A stretch of DNA of 64,000 nt from the NCBI RefSeq assembly GCF_002953715.1, contig NZ_CP025012.1, positions 2,728,001 through 2,792,000 of the forward strand, written 5' to 3'. The notes under the pieces are model-generated. The model was not told the DNA's origin, did not search any database, and saw nothing but the letters and a program-made list of their open reading frames with translations. The translations under genes were made by a program, and so were the position numbers. Below, one piece after another: positions 27,492 to 35,847 of this stretch. Numbering within the stretch: position 1 is the first letter of the stretch; every line of letters begins with the position of its first letter. The DNA comes from Rhizobium leguminosarum. GTDB lineage: Bacteria > Pseudomonadota > Alphaproteobacteria > Rhizobiales > Rhizobiaceae.

Positions 27492-27862
27492 GTTTCAAGC
27501 TTCTTGATTGCAATGCGACGGCCCGCGGCCAAGGTTGAGACGATGCGCCAGGACTTGGGCGGAGGCTCACGCCGCTCGCCGTCCGCCGCATCATAACAAA
27601 CGAAAGCTCGCCGCCATCGCGAAAACCGACTCGTTCTCAGGCATTTATAGCGATTGGCTCTCCCTTGGCTTGAGTTCGGATATGGTCATCGCAGGCGATT
27701 GTCTCTGCTTCCGCTTGAGGAAATCGGCCGGCGGGGGTCATCATTCAGCAAGTGTCCAGCCCGGCTGGCGCGCGCACCCATCCGGTTACGATTGTCTTCC
27801 GGGCCGAAACTGTGCGATGACCGGTCGACCCCAGACACAACGGATCAAGGTGTGGCATCGGT
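27492..27862. other. Intergenic stretch without recognised features
   Basis: About 370 bp between the divergent phosphatase and monooxygenase genes. Short frames here lack ribosome sites. It should hold both promoters but none was recognised with confidence. Confidence 0.4.
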
Positions 27863-28885
27863 ATGAAGAAGATCGGTTTCCTCTCGTTCGGGCACTGGAC
27901 GCCCTCGCCTCAATCGCAGACGCGCTCGGCCGGCGATGCGCTGCTGCAGTCGATCGACCTTGCGGTGGCGGCCGAGGAGCTCGGCGCAGACGGGGCGTAT
28001 TTTCGCGTGCATCATTTCGCCCGCCAGCTGGCCGCACCCTTCCCGCTGCTATCAGCGGTCGGCGCTAGAACCAATCGGATCGAGATCGGCACTGCCGTCA
28101 TCGACATGCGCTACGAAAACCCGCTCTACATGGCCGAGGATGCCGGTGCGGCCGACCTCATTGCCGGCGGCCGCCTGCAGCTCGGCATCAGCCGCGGCTC
28201 GCCCGAACAGGTGATCGATGGCTGGCGCCATTTCGGCTATGCCCCACCCGAAGGCCAGAGCGAGGCCGACATGGCCCGCCACCACGCCGAAGTCTTCCTC
28301 GAAGTGCTGCGCGGCGAAGGTTTTGCCAAACCGAACCCGCGGCCGATGTTTCCAAACCCGCCCGGCCTCTTGCGCCTCGAGCCGCATTCGGAAGGCCTGC
28401 GTGAGCGGATCTGGTGGGGCGCAAGCTCGAATGCCACCGCCGTCTGGGCGGCCAAGCTCGGCATGAACCTGCAGAGCTCGACGCTGAAGGACGATGAGAC
28501 GGGGGAGCCCTTCCACGTCCAGCAGGCCGACCAGATCCGCGCCTATCGCGAGGCCTGGAAAGAAGCCGGCCACACGCGCCAGCCGCGCGTCTCGGTCAGC
28601 CGCAGCATCTTCGCGCTGGTCGACGACCGCGACCGCGCCTATTTCGGTTACGGCAACGACGAGGGCGACAAGATCGGCTTCATCGACGAGAAGACCCGGG
28701 CGATCTTCGGTCGCAGCTATGCCGCCGAACCCGATGCCCTGATCAAGCAGCTCACCGAAGACGAGGCGATCGCCGGGGCCGACACGCTGCTGCTCACCGT
28801 CCCCAACCAGCTCGGCGTCGAATACAACGCTCATGTCATCGAAGCGATCCTGACCCATGTCGCGCCTGCGATGGGTTGGCGTTAG
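27863..28885 (+). CDS. Luciferase-like (LLM) flavin-dependent oxidoreductase
   Basis: 340-residue FMN-dependent monooxygenase-fold protein, length normal. N-terminal LSFGHWTPSP, then AEELGADGAYFRVHHFARQ (residues about 36-54), IEIGTAVIDMRYENPLYMAEDAGAADLI, and GRLQLGISRGSPEQVIDGWR match the bacterial luciferase family. The N-terminal ribosome site is weak. A decayed partial copy of the 3' half lies about 2 kb downstream at 30771-30909. No clear operon partner. Substrate unknown. Confidence 0.88.
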   Translation: MKKIGFLSFGHWTPSPQSQTRSAGDALLQSIDLAVAAEELGADGAYFRVHHFARQLAAPFPLLSAVGARTNRIEIGTAVIDMRYENPLYMAEDAGAADLIAGGRLQLGISRGSPEQVIDGWRHFGYAPPEGQSEADMARHHAEVFLEVLRGEGFAKPNPRPMFPNPPGLLRLEPHSEGLRERIWWGASSNATAVWAAKLGMNLQSSTLKDDETGEPFHVQQADQIRAYREAWKEAGHTRQPRVSVSRSIFALVDDRDRAYFGYGNDEGDKIGFIDEKTRAIFGRSYAAEPDALIKQLTEDEAIAGADTLLLTVPNQLGVEYNAHVIEAILTHVAPAMGWR

Positions 28886-28930
28886 TGTCCCTTCCCGGCA
28901 AGCCGTCTTCGTCGGCAAGGCTCCAGCACT

Positions 28931-29030
28931 CTAAAGCGCGTCGCGTTCGACCGGATTCATGCGACGCGCTTTAGATCTTTATTTTTATGCATGTCGTTGT
29001 CCCAAAACCGCTGCACACTTTTAGGCGACC
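28931..29030. repeat. Two-palindrome intergenic repeat (rhizobial mosaic type)
   Basis: The first palindrome has perfect 14-bp arms, CTAAAGCGCGTCGC (28931-28944) and its complement (28961-28974), with a 16-nt loop. The second, about 28987-29030, has arms TGCATGTCG and CGACCTGCA with one mismatch, and a loop containing CCCAAAACCGC. The two-palindrome layout resembles RIME-type rhizobial elements. It sits between the LLM and the convergent ion-channel gene. Confidence 0.65.
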
Positions 29031-29034
29031 TGCA

Positions 29035-29484
29035 TTAGGGCTCATGCGCGGTTCGATTTGTCGCTGTCAATTTCCCCGTGGCGTGTTGGATAGCCGAGAA
29101 AAACAGGGCCGTCGTGATCCCGAACATCATGAGCCCATTGGCTGCCTGCAGCGGCCCAAGCAGCCGGATACGGCCATCAAGCACCACGTCGCCATAACCA
29201 AGCGATGTGAAGGTGACGCCGGAAAAATACATGGCTGTTTCGAAGTCCTCGAAGGCGCCGAGCGCACGATATAACAACGCCCAGAAAACGACCTGGAAGA
29301 TATTGCCCAGCATGAGCACGATCATCAGAATCGAGAATTGCAGGAAGATCCTTCGCCAGGGCTTTCGGCCGATGGGTTGCGTGCGCGCATGAGCAAAATA
29401 ACGCGCGGCCAGCACTGAAGCCAGTGCCTGGAGCGCGAGGCATATCGACATCGCAAGCAGGCCGAGACCAATAACTGTGATCAT
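29035..29484 (-). CDS. Two-helix ion-channel (potassium-channel fold) protein
   Basis: 149-residue membrane protein. An N-terminal helix (1-28), a second helix (about 48-72), the selectivity-filter segment TSLGYGDVV (93-101) in a pore loop, and a last helix (about 115-135) fit a 2TM-pore potassium-channel domain with one extra N-terminal helix. GYG is the canonical filter. ATG 29484 overlaps the stop of the AI-2E gene as ATGA, so translation is coupled. No ligand-binding domain, so gating is unknown. Confidence 0.82.
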   Translation of the reverse strand: MITVIGLGLLAMSICLALQALASVLAARYFAHARTQPIGRKPWRRIFLQFSILMIVLMLGNIFQVVFWALLYRALGAFEDFETAMYFSGVTFTSLGYGDVVLDGRIRLLGPLQAANGLMMFGITTALFFSAIQHATGKLTATNRTAHEP

Positions 29485-30587
29485 GGGGCCGAACCTTCGA
29501 TCTGGGGTCCGTCCTCGGCCGGGCGCTGTTGCAGCCATTCCATCAGCAGCACGAAGCCGACGGCCAGCAGCACGGGGCCGACAAATATACCGAGAAGGCC
29601 GTCGGCTATCATCCCTCCGATGACACCGACCAGGATGACCGGCATTGGCACGTCCGATCCACGGCCGAACATCAATGGTTTGAGCAAATTGTCGCTCAGC
29701 CCGGCGACCAAGGACCATATGGCGAAGATGATTGCCGGTGTTGTCGCTTCCGTGGCAAAAACATAGGCCATGACGGGCAATGTTAGCAGCAGCGGCGGTA
29801 TCTGCACGACTGCCAAGAGAAACGTGACGAGCGTCAGAGCGCCGGCCGCCGGAACGCCGATGGCGAAGAAGCCAATGCCAACGAGCATCGACTGGATCGC
29901 CGCCACGCCGACCACGCCGACCGCCACGCCTCGGATCGTTGTGGCGGTCAGGTGGATGAGCCGGCCCCCCCGCGCCTTGCTGTTGGTGACGAGTTCCAGC
30001 AGACTGAGGGCGAATGCCGCAGCACCGCTGGCGTAAGCGACAAGCACGGCGGCGATCGCAATGGAAAGTACGAAGGAAAACCCGCCGGCGGCCAGGCCGC
30101 CAGCGAAGGATGCGAGCCACGCAGCAGGCTTGCTCAATATCTGGCCGTATTGGCGGAGCGCCGAAGGTAGGTTGGCGACAGCGAGCAACCAGCCCTCTGA
30201 AAACTTTGCTCCGATCACCGGCAGGTCGGCAAGCCACGTTGGAGGCGGCGGAATTGTCAGGCTGTGGTTCTGCAAGCCGGAAACAAGCGAATAAATGGAA
30301 GACCCAAGCGATGTGACGACGAGGAACATGGGCACCAGCACGACGGCAACGCCGACCATCCCGATGAGAAATGCCGACCAGCGATTGCCGAGCCGGCCGG
30401 ACAGGCGCAGATGCAAGGGATGAAGCATAACCGCCAAGATTACCGACCAAAGCAGAATGCCCATGAACGGCAAGATGATCCTGGCACAGACATAGACCAG
30501 AAAGGCGACCAGTCCCAGTTGAACCGCCGCATGGATGACGGACGGTCTCGACGGCGCAAGGTCGACATGCGAGGCGCTGGAAGCCAT
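29481..30587 (-). CDS. AI-2E/PerM family transporter
   Basis: 368-residue inner-membrane protein of the AI-2E exporter-like/PerM family, with seven to eight predicted helices. Family-like segments are PFMGILLWSVILAVMLHPLH and the C-terminal GVIGGMIADGLLGIFVGPVL. ATG 30587 is chosen because GGGAGGGG lies just upstream; the frame continues 31 codons further with no signal. It is first in a two-gene unit with the ion channel. Members include quorum-signal exporters and Na+/H+ antiporters; the substrate here is open. Confidence 0.85.
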   Translation of the reverse strand: MASSASHVDLAPSRPSVIHAAVQLGLVAFLVYVCARIILPFMGILLWSVILAVMLHPLHLRLSGRLGNRWSAFLIGMVGVAVVLVPMFLVVTSLGSSIYSLVSGLQNHSLTIPPPPTWLADLPVIGAKFSEGWLLAVANLPSALRQYGQILSKPAAWLASFAGGLAAGGFSFVLSIAIAAVLVAYASGAAAFALSLLELVTNSKARGGRLIHLTATTIRGVAVGVVGVAAIQSMLVGIGFFAIGVPAAGALTLVTFLLAVVQIPPLLLTLPVMAYVFATEATTPAIIFAIWSLVAGLSDNLLKPLMFGRGSDVPMPVILVGVIGGMIADGLLGIFVGPVLLAVGFVLLMEWLQQRPAEDGPQIEGSAP

Positions 30588-30770
30588 TTTCCCCTCCCGG
30601 TCCGGAACCTCCGCGAATGAGCGAAGCCGGACGTTCACGGATCGGACAACGAAACCTTCCACCCGGTATCGGGCCTGCACTTAATGGTGCGGCGAAATTT
30701 TTGCCTAAGCGATGAAAGATCCTCTCCAACCCTTCGTCATCATACATGACTTCGTGAACACAGGATACGC

Positions 30771-30909
30771 CGGCCGCGCGTCTCGGTCTGCCGCAGCATC
30801 TTCGCGCCGTTCGACGAAGGCGACCGCGCCCATTTCGCCTGCGGCAACGACGATGGCGACAAGATCGGCTTCATCGATGAGACATTCCCCGGCGCTCGGC
30901 TGGCGCTGA
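30771..30909 (+). pseudogene. Decayed fragment of a luciferase-like monooxygenase gene
   Basis: Translated in one frame, 30771-30885 gives RPRVSVCRSIFAPFDEGDRA then GNDDGDKIGFIDE. This aligns with residues about 237-275 of the intact LLM protein (PRVSVSRSIFALVDDRDRA and GNDEGDKIGFIDE). The last bases (CGGCTGGCGCTGA) recall that gene's end (GGGTTGGCGTTAG). Start, N-terminal two-thirds and the part between are missing. It lies just after the AraC gene's 3' end and is not a functional gene. Confidence 0.8.
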
Positions 30910-30926
30910 CGCCAGCTGCCGGACTC

Positions 30927-31751
30927 TCAAACCCGCGGATGCCTCGCGCGGAATTCGCGAGGACTGCAGCCTTCGCGTTCGTGAAAGACACGCGAAAAAT
31001 AAAACGGATCATCCAGGCCGATCATGGCGGCCACCGTTTCGATCTTTTCGTCGGTGGTTGCCAATAGGTGTTTGGCATGGTCCATGCGCGCCCGAAGCTG
31101 AAATGCCTTGGGAGGCAATCCGGTTTCGAGCGTGAACCGCCTGCGCAGCGTGGCCGGCGACATCCCGTGCTCGGCGGCAAAGGCTGCGAGGTCCAACGGT
31201 TGCATCGCCCGCCGCCGTAGCGTTTCCACTATGCCGGCCATGTCGGGCCTGTCCTGGTGTCGATCGGCCGCGCCGCTTGCCTGTCTGGCGGCTGATATGA
31301 CGATATGATGCAGCATCAATGCCGCCGATGCCTGTCCGAGATTGGTATCGTCCAGCAGATCGGCATGAAGCTTGCCGAAAAGCCGCACCACCTCATCGAG
31401 ATGATGCAAGGCGACGACGGGATGTCGCTCCGAGATGATCCTCAGCCTCACGAAGTCCCGCATGAAAGATCCTTCGAAAAGTGCCCAGCGCTCGTCCCAG
31501 CCGCCCGCGTCGGGGCCATAGGAATGCACGCGGTTCGGAAACAGCCAGAATAGTGCAGGTCCGGTCAGGCTCAGGCGGCCGCTGGCGGCGGTTTCCAGCC
31601 AGCCCTGCCCGCGCTCTACCAGAACGACGGCGAAACTCGGTAGTTTCCGCTCCGTCACCACGCGGCGGGCCTGCTGCCTGCCGCTGCCGGTGACAGCAAG
31701 TCCGCCGGCAGCGGCAAGCGGCGTTCTATAGATGGCTTCGGTGTCTCTCAT
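30927..31751 (-). CDS. AraC family transcriptional regulator
   Basis: 274-residue regulator. N-terminal cupin-like ligand domain (about 20-130, with VVLVERGQGWLE and NRVHSYGPDAGG) and C-terminal double HTH (about 170-274: LAAFAAEHGMSPATLRRRF, then VAAMIGLDDPFYFSRVFHEREGCSPREFR). Divergent from the PhyH-type dioxygenase gene with 97 bp between starts; control of that gene is likely. The 3' end abuts the LLM remnant. Confidence 0.9.
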   Translation of the reverse strand: MRDTEAIYRTPLAAAGGLAVTGSGRQQARRVVTERKLPSFAVVLVERGQGWLETAASGRLSLTGPALFWLFPNRVHSYGPDAGGWDERWALFEGSFMRDFVRLRIISERHPVVALHHLDEVVRLFGKLHADLLDDTNLGQASAALMLHHIVISAARQASGAADRHQDRPDMAGIVETLRRRAMQPLDLAAFAAEHGMSPATLRRRFTLETGLPPKAFQLRARMDHAKHLLATTDEKIETVAAMIGLDDPFYFSRVFHEREGCSPREFRARHPRV

Positions 31752-31848
31752 GATGAGCGAAAAGTCCAGTTATGAATTTTCCCTATGTCGGTTGGCCCGC
31801 CGGATCAGGTAATTGATGACAAGCCAACTCAAGCGACGGAGGAGTGAA

Positions 31849-32772
31849 ATGTCAATTGCTGCGGAGGTCATGCAGGTCAGAAAGCCGGAATTTTCCCTTG
31901 CCGCCCATGGCAAAACCTTGCCCGTGGAGCGGATGGGCTGGCTCACGCCGACCGATCCCGCCATCGGCGTCGACGCCATCCGCCGCCGCTACCAGGACGA
32001 TGGTTATGTCTGGCTGAAAGGTCTTCTGCCGCGGGCCGATGTCATCGATTTCCGTCGCTGGGTCTTCGAACATCTCGCCGAAACCGGACTGGTCGAGCCC
32101 GGCAGCGATTTTTCTCTGGGCATCGCGTCTACCGGTGGCTTCGACAGGAGCCTGGCGGACCGGCGCCTGATGTCGCTCGTCCGCTCAGCCGCCTATGAAG
32201 GCTTCTGTGCGCAACCGCCGCTCGCCCGCTTCATGGACGATTTCCTGCAGGGCATCTCCTATCTGCACAAGCGCAAGCTCATGCGTTTCGTCCAGCCGGG
32301 ATCGCCGACGGCCACGCCCGCCCACTATGATCTCGTCTATCTCCGCGGCGGCACCAGCCGCCTGGTGACGGCCTGGATTCCAATCGGCGACATCCCCACT
32401 GAGATGGGCGGCCTGGTTTACCTCGAAGGATCGCACGCGCTAGGCGTCAAAATGGAAGCCGAGTTCCAGGCCACGAGTGGCGATCTTTCTCCGGAAGAGC
32501 GGATCAATGCCTATAACAGCCACATGGCGGAAGGCGGCTGGGTCTCGAAGGATCTCCCTGATATGGCCGAGCGCTTCGACACCCGCTGGCTCGCGGCCGA
32601 TTATGAGGCCGGTGACGTGGTGCTCCACTCGCCCTACATGATCCACGCCTCGACCACCAATCAGGACCGCAGCCGGCGGCTGCGCCTCTCCACCGACATA
32701 AGATATCAGAATGTCGACGACGAGATCGACGTCCGATGGAACAACCACTGGAGCCTCGGCGACATGCTGTAG
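31849..32772 (+). CDS. PhyH-type Fe(II)/2-oxoglutarate dioxygenase
   Basis: 307-residue non-haem iron dioxygenase of the phytanoyl-CoA hydroxylase superfamily. The HxD ligand pair is in the HYDLVYLRGG segment (about residue 164), the distal His in SPYMIHAST (about 264), and the 2-oxoglutarate-binding Arg in RRLRLSTD. ATG 31849 follows GGAGGAG; the upstream codons of the frame have no site. AraC regulator is divergent. Substrate unknown. Confidence 0.85.
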   Translation: MSIAAEVMQVRKPEFSLAAHGKTLPVERMGWLTPTDPAIGVDAIRRRYQDDGYVWLKGLLPRADVIDFRRWVFEHLAETGLVEPGSDFSLGIASTGGFDRSLADRRLMSLVRSAAYEGFCAQPPLARFMDDFLQGISYLHKRKLMRFVQPGSPTATPAHYDLVYLRGGTSRLVTAWIPIGDIPTEMGGLVYLEGSHALGVKMEAEFQATSGDLSPEERINAYNSHMAEGGWVSKDLPDMAERFDTRWLAADYEAGDVVLHSPYMIHASTTNQDRSRRLRLSTDIRYQNVDDEIDVRWNNHWSLGDML

Positions 32773-32797
32773 CCCGGCTTTCCAGCGCCCATCTTTG

Positions 32798-32832
32798 ACC
32801 TGCGATCCGGTACGATGGCTGTTATCGCAGGT
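32798..32832. other. Hairpin after the dioxygenase gene
   Basis: Perfect 9-bp arms ACCTGCGAT and ATCGCAGGT separated by 17 nt, 26 bp past the dioxygenase stop. No T-run follows, so it could be a 3'-end stabiliser, or an operator for the LysR gene at 32968. Confidence 0.45.
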
Positions 32833-32967
32833 TGATTGGCGAAGGGACGTCTACATAAAAGCGAAGCGTGGGGACCTTACTGCCCCGATGGGCGTTGATG
32901 GTCCGGGCCTTGAACGATCCCATGACTGCCCGACTTATTGACGTAGCCAAACCTCTCGAGTTGCCTC

Positions 32968-33903
32968 ATGCCGCGTACGAACCTGAACGATATCCTGATC
33001 TTCATGGCCGTCGTCGATGCGGGGAGCTTTATCGCCGGCGGCCAGGCCATGGGCCTGTCCCGTTCGGCGGCAGGCAAGGCGGTCATCCGCCTGGAAGACC
33101 GGCTCGGCGCGCGCCTGCTCAACCGCACGACGAGGACGCTGAGCCTGACCGACGAAGGCCGGATGTTCTACGAGCGCGGGCTGCAGATCCTTGCATCGGT
33201 CGACGAGGCGGAGGCGAGCGTGGCAGGGCAGAACAGCACGCCGCGAGGCGTTCTCAGGCTCACTGTTCCCGATGCCTTCGGGCGGCTCGTCATGCTGCCC
33301 CTGCTTGAAAAATATCTTCGGGCCTGGCCCGACATCCAGGTCGAAGTGAGCTTCACCGATCGCCCGATCGACATCGACAAGGAAGGCTTCGACCTGGCGA
33401 TCCGGATCAGCGCGACGACGACGTTGGATACCCGCCTGGTCTCGCGCGTCATCGCCAGCTACAAGGCGCGGCTCTGCGCCTCGCCGTCGTACCTTGCCGA
33501 GCGCGGCGAGCCGGGCGATATCGACGATATCGCGGCCCACGACTGCCTGATCTTTGCCAGCCGCAATCAAAGGCAGGGCTGGCGCTTTCGCGGTGAAGGC
33601 GGTCCCTGGGTCAAAGCGCAAGGGCGCAGCCGTCTGAGGCTCGACAGCCTAGAGGCGATCCGCGACGCCGCCCTGGCGGGACTGGGGATTGCCCTCCTTC
33701 CCGATTTTCTCGTCGCCGACGATCTCGTCGCCGGGCGCCTCCGGCAGGTCCTGCCCGGCCTCGAAACTGACGACGCAAAGATCGTCGCTCTCTATCCCGA
33801 CAAGCGCCTGCTGGACCCACGTGTCCGCCGCTTCATCGATCTGATGGTCGAGGAGCTTGGGGACCAGGGCCAGGCACGCAACCGCGACGCTAGCTCTGGG
33901 TGA
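32968..33903 (+). CDS. LysR family regulator
   Basis: 311 residues. N-terminal HTH (about 1-60: DAGSFIAGGQAMGLSRSAAG then RLEDRLGARLLNRTTRTLSL) and the periplasmic-binding-fold effector domain (about 90-300), as in CrgA-type LysR proteins. The ribosome site is weak. Its 3' end overlaps the convergent MFS gene by 14 bp. Target not evident: neither neighbour is divergent to it. Confidence 0.9.
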   Translation: MPRTNLNDILIFMAVVDAGSFIAGGQAMGLSRSAAGKAVIRLEDRLGARLLNRTTRTLSLTDEGRMFYERGLQILASVDEAEASVAGQNSTPRGVLRLTVPDAFGRLVMLPLLEKYLRAWPDIQVEVSFTDRPIDIDKEGFDLAIRISATTTLDTRLVSRVIASYKARLCASPSYLAERGEPGDIDDIAAHDCLIFASRNQRQGWRFRGEGGPWVKAQGRSRLRLDSLEAIRDAALAGLGIALLPDFLVADDLVAGRLRQVLPGLETDDAKIVALYPDKRLLDPRVRRFIDLMVEELGDQGQARNRDASSG

Positions 33904-35134
33904 TAGGCTTGTCGAAGCCGCGGAAGCTCTTCAGCGCCAGGGGAAAGAGGGTTGCGGCGAGATAGGCGAGCCCAGTGAGCGAGAGCGCCGCGGCGAGGCC
34001 GATCATGCTGATCAGGGCGCCGCCGACGAAGCCGCCGAAGGGGATGAGCGCGAAGCAGAGGGCGGCGTTCATCGCGGTGACGCGGCCGGTCAGCGGCTTG
34101 GGGATGCGCTCGAAGATCACCGCCGACAGGATCGGGTTGAGGAAGCCCGAGGCAAATCCTGCGATTGCCAGGGTGAGGAAGATGAGGGGGAGTGGCGCAT
34201 CCAGCGCAATAACGAGAAAGCGCGGAAATCCGGTCAGCAGGAAGGCCACGGTATAAACCATCAGACGCGGCATCCGCTCGCCGATCGCAGCGGCAATCGC
34301 AGCGCCTGCGATCGAGGCGCCGGTGAAGGCCGAAAACATCGCCCCCAGCAATTCCGGGCCATGGCCTGAGCTCTGCGTCCAGACGGGCAGCAGTACCGCG
34401 TGATAGGCCTGGTCCAGCAGGTTGGTGGTCGCCACCATGATGACGATGCTGACGAGCACCGCATCGCCGCGCAGAAAGCGCCAGCCTTCCCTGAGGTCGC
34501 CGAGATAGGAGGACATCCCGCCCGGCCGGGCCTCGGGCATGCCGAGCGGCTCGGGGACGCGCCGCAATCCGGGGATGCCTACTCCCACAATCAGCGCAGC
34601 AGCGGCGAAAGTGACGGCGTTGACGACCAGCGCCTGGCCCGAGCCGATCAGGCCGATCAGCGCGCCGGCACCGGCCGCACCCGCCGTCGAGGCCAGCCGC
34701 TCGATGGCGCCAACGAGGCCGGTCACCCGCTCGAGCGGCACGGCCGCCAATTCGGCAATATCAGGCACCATCGCCTGTTTGGCAGCATCGGATGGACCGC
34801 GCAGCACACCCATGGCAAAGACGACAGGCAGCAGCAGCGGCATATCAAGCAGGCCGAGCCAATCGAGGAGCGGCACCAGCATCACCACGGCCACCGAGGC
34901 GGTGTCGCAGACGACAGCGATGCGTTTCGGGCCGACGCAGTCGATCAACGGGCCACTGAGCGCCTTGGCGGCGACATAGGGCAGCATCTCCATCATCGCG
35001 GTCAGCCCGGTTAAAACGGGGCTGCCCGTCGTGCTCAGCACCAACCAGGGAATAGCGATGGTCGACAGCCGCGTGCCGGAAAGCGAAAGCGTCTCGGCCG
35101 CGGCAAGCGCCAGGAATGGCCCACCCTTCCTCAT
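33890..35134 (-). CDS. MFS efflux transporter
   Basis: 414-residue major facilitator with 12 predicted helices. The N-terminal GTRLSTIAIPWLVLSTTGSP and loop DCVGPKRIAV are typical of the small-molecule exporters of the MFS_3/EntS-like group. ATG 35134 overlaps the stop of the HTH regulator gene (ATGA), so the two form a regulator-pump operon. Drug-like efflux is inferred from this arrangement. Convergent overlap of 14 bp with the LysR gene. Confidence 0.88.
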   Translation of the reverse strand: MRKGGPFLALAAAETLSLSGTRLSTIAIPWLVLSTTGSPVLTGLTAMMEMLPYVAAKALSGPLIDCVGPKRIAVVCDTASVAVVMLVPLLDWLGLLDMPLLLPVVFAMGVLRGPSDAAKQAMVPDIAELAAVPLERVTGLVGAIERLASTAGAAGAGALIGLIGSGQALVVNAVTFAAAALIVGVGIPGLRRVPEPLGMPEARPGGMSSYLGDLREGWRFLRGDAVLVSIVIMVATTNLLDQAYHAVLLPVWTQSSGHGPELLGAMFSAFTGASIAGAAIAAAIGERMPRLMVYTVAFLLTGFPRFLVIALDAPLPLIFLTLAIAGFASGFLNPILSAVIFERIPKPLTGRVTAMNAALCFALIPFGGFVGGALISMIGLAAALSLTGLAYLAATLFPLALKSFRGFDKPITQS

Positions 35135-35775
35135 GATCCATCATCCCCCTCGCGATGCGGGAGCCGGCCCGGATAGGGAAAGGCGTGCAGCATGATCGAG
35201 AAGGGAACCATATCCGGGGGTGTCAGCTCCCCCAAAGGCGGAGCCACCCGCATCGCTTCGAGAATGATATCGGTCAGCCGCCTGGTCAGGGCTTCGGCCT
35301 GTTCCGCCGTCATCGGGATGATGATGTCGCTGGCCGTACTCGCCTTGCGCCATTCCGCCGGCAGCTCGGCATATTCCTCCAGCGCCTGCTGCATCTGGCC
35401 GACCTGTAGGGAGAGTATCGCCTGGTTGAAGGCGAGATCGAGATCCAGCGCTTCGCCCTCAACCTCGCTTGCCGGCACCGAGGTGAGCTCGTGGCTGGCG
35501 CGCCACCAGCGGTCGCGCCGCGAAGCATGCGGCGCTTCCTCGATGAAGCCGTACTGGGCGAGCTGACGCAGATGATAACTGGTCGCGCCGCTATTCAGCC
35601 CGAGCCGCGCCGCAAGCTGCGTCGCCGTGGCGGGTCCATCGACCCGCAGCATGCCGAGCATGCGCAGCCGAACAGGATGCGTCAGCGCCTTCAGCGCGGT
35701 GGGATCGGGCACGACGCGGTTGACAGTGCGGGGTGCGGTGGCGGACCGAGCAGGCTGCGGGCGCGGATTTTTCAT
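35131..35775 (-). CDS. ArsR-like winged-helix regulator of the MFS pump
   Basis: 214-residue regulator. The ArsR/HTH_20-type winged helix spans about residues 25-100: ALTHPVRLRMLGMLRVDGPA, TATQLAARLGLNSGATSYHL and the wing near EEAPHASRRDRWW. The remaining 110 residues form a helical C-terminal part (LSLQVGQMQQALEEYAELP) that may bind ligand or dimerise. It is directly upstream of the MFS gene with a 4-bp overlap. A perfect 20-bp palindrome lies 16 bp before its ATG, so autorepression is likely. Confidence 0.86.
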   Translation of the reverse strand: MKNPRPQPARSATAPRTVNRVVPDPTALKALTHPVRLRMLGMLRVDGPATATQLAARLGLNSGATSYHLRQLAQYGFIEEAPHASRRDRWWRASHELTSVPASEVEGEALDLDLAFNQAILSLQVGQMQQALEEYAELPAEWRKASTASDIIIPMTAEQAEALTRRLTDIILEAMRVAPPLGELTPPDMVPFSIMLHAFPYPGRLPHREGDDGS

Positions 35776-35790
35776 GCCGCAAACCTACTA

Positions 35791-35810
35791 TTGCAAAGAT
35801 ATCTTTGCAA
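35791..35810. promoter_or_regulatory. Perfect 20-bp palindrome, candidate operator
   Basis: TTGCAAAGAT and its reverse complement ATCTTTGCAA are adjacent with no spacer. It is followed within 16 bp by a further half-site CTTTGCA (35816-35822, reading CTTTGCAT). It lies 16 bp upstream of the HTH regulator's start and 38 bp from the end of the upstream cyclase gene, where a promoter for the regulator-pump operon would be. Confidence 0.7.
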
Positions 35811-35847
35811 ATCTTTCTTTGCATAAATGCAGGCGCCCTGCGGCTGC

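Noticed and set aside
29035..30747. 570-codon minus frame spanning the AI-2E gene and ion channel
   Set aside because: Only its last 149 codons, from ATG 29484, form a protein with a K-channel filter; the front part is a shadow of the AI-2E gene.
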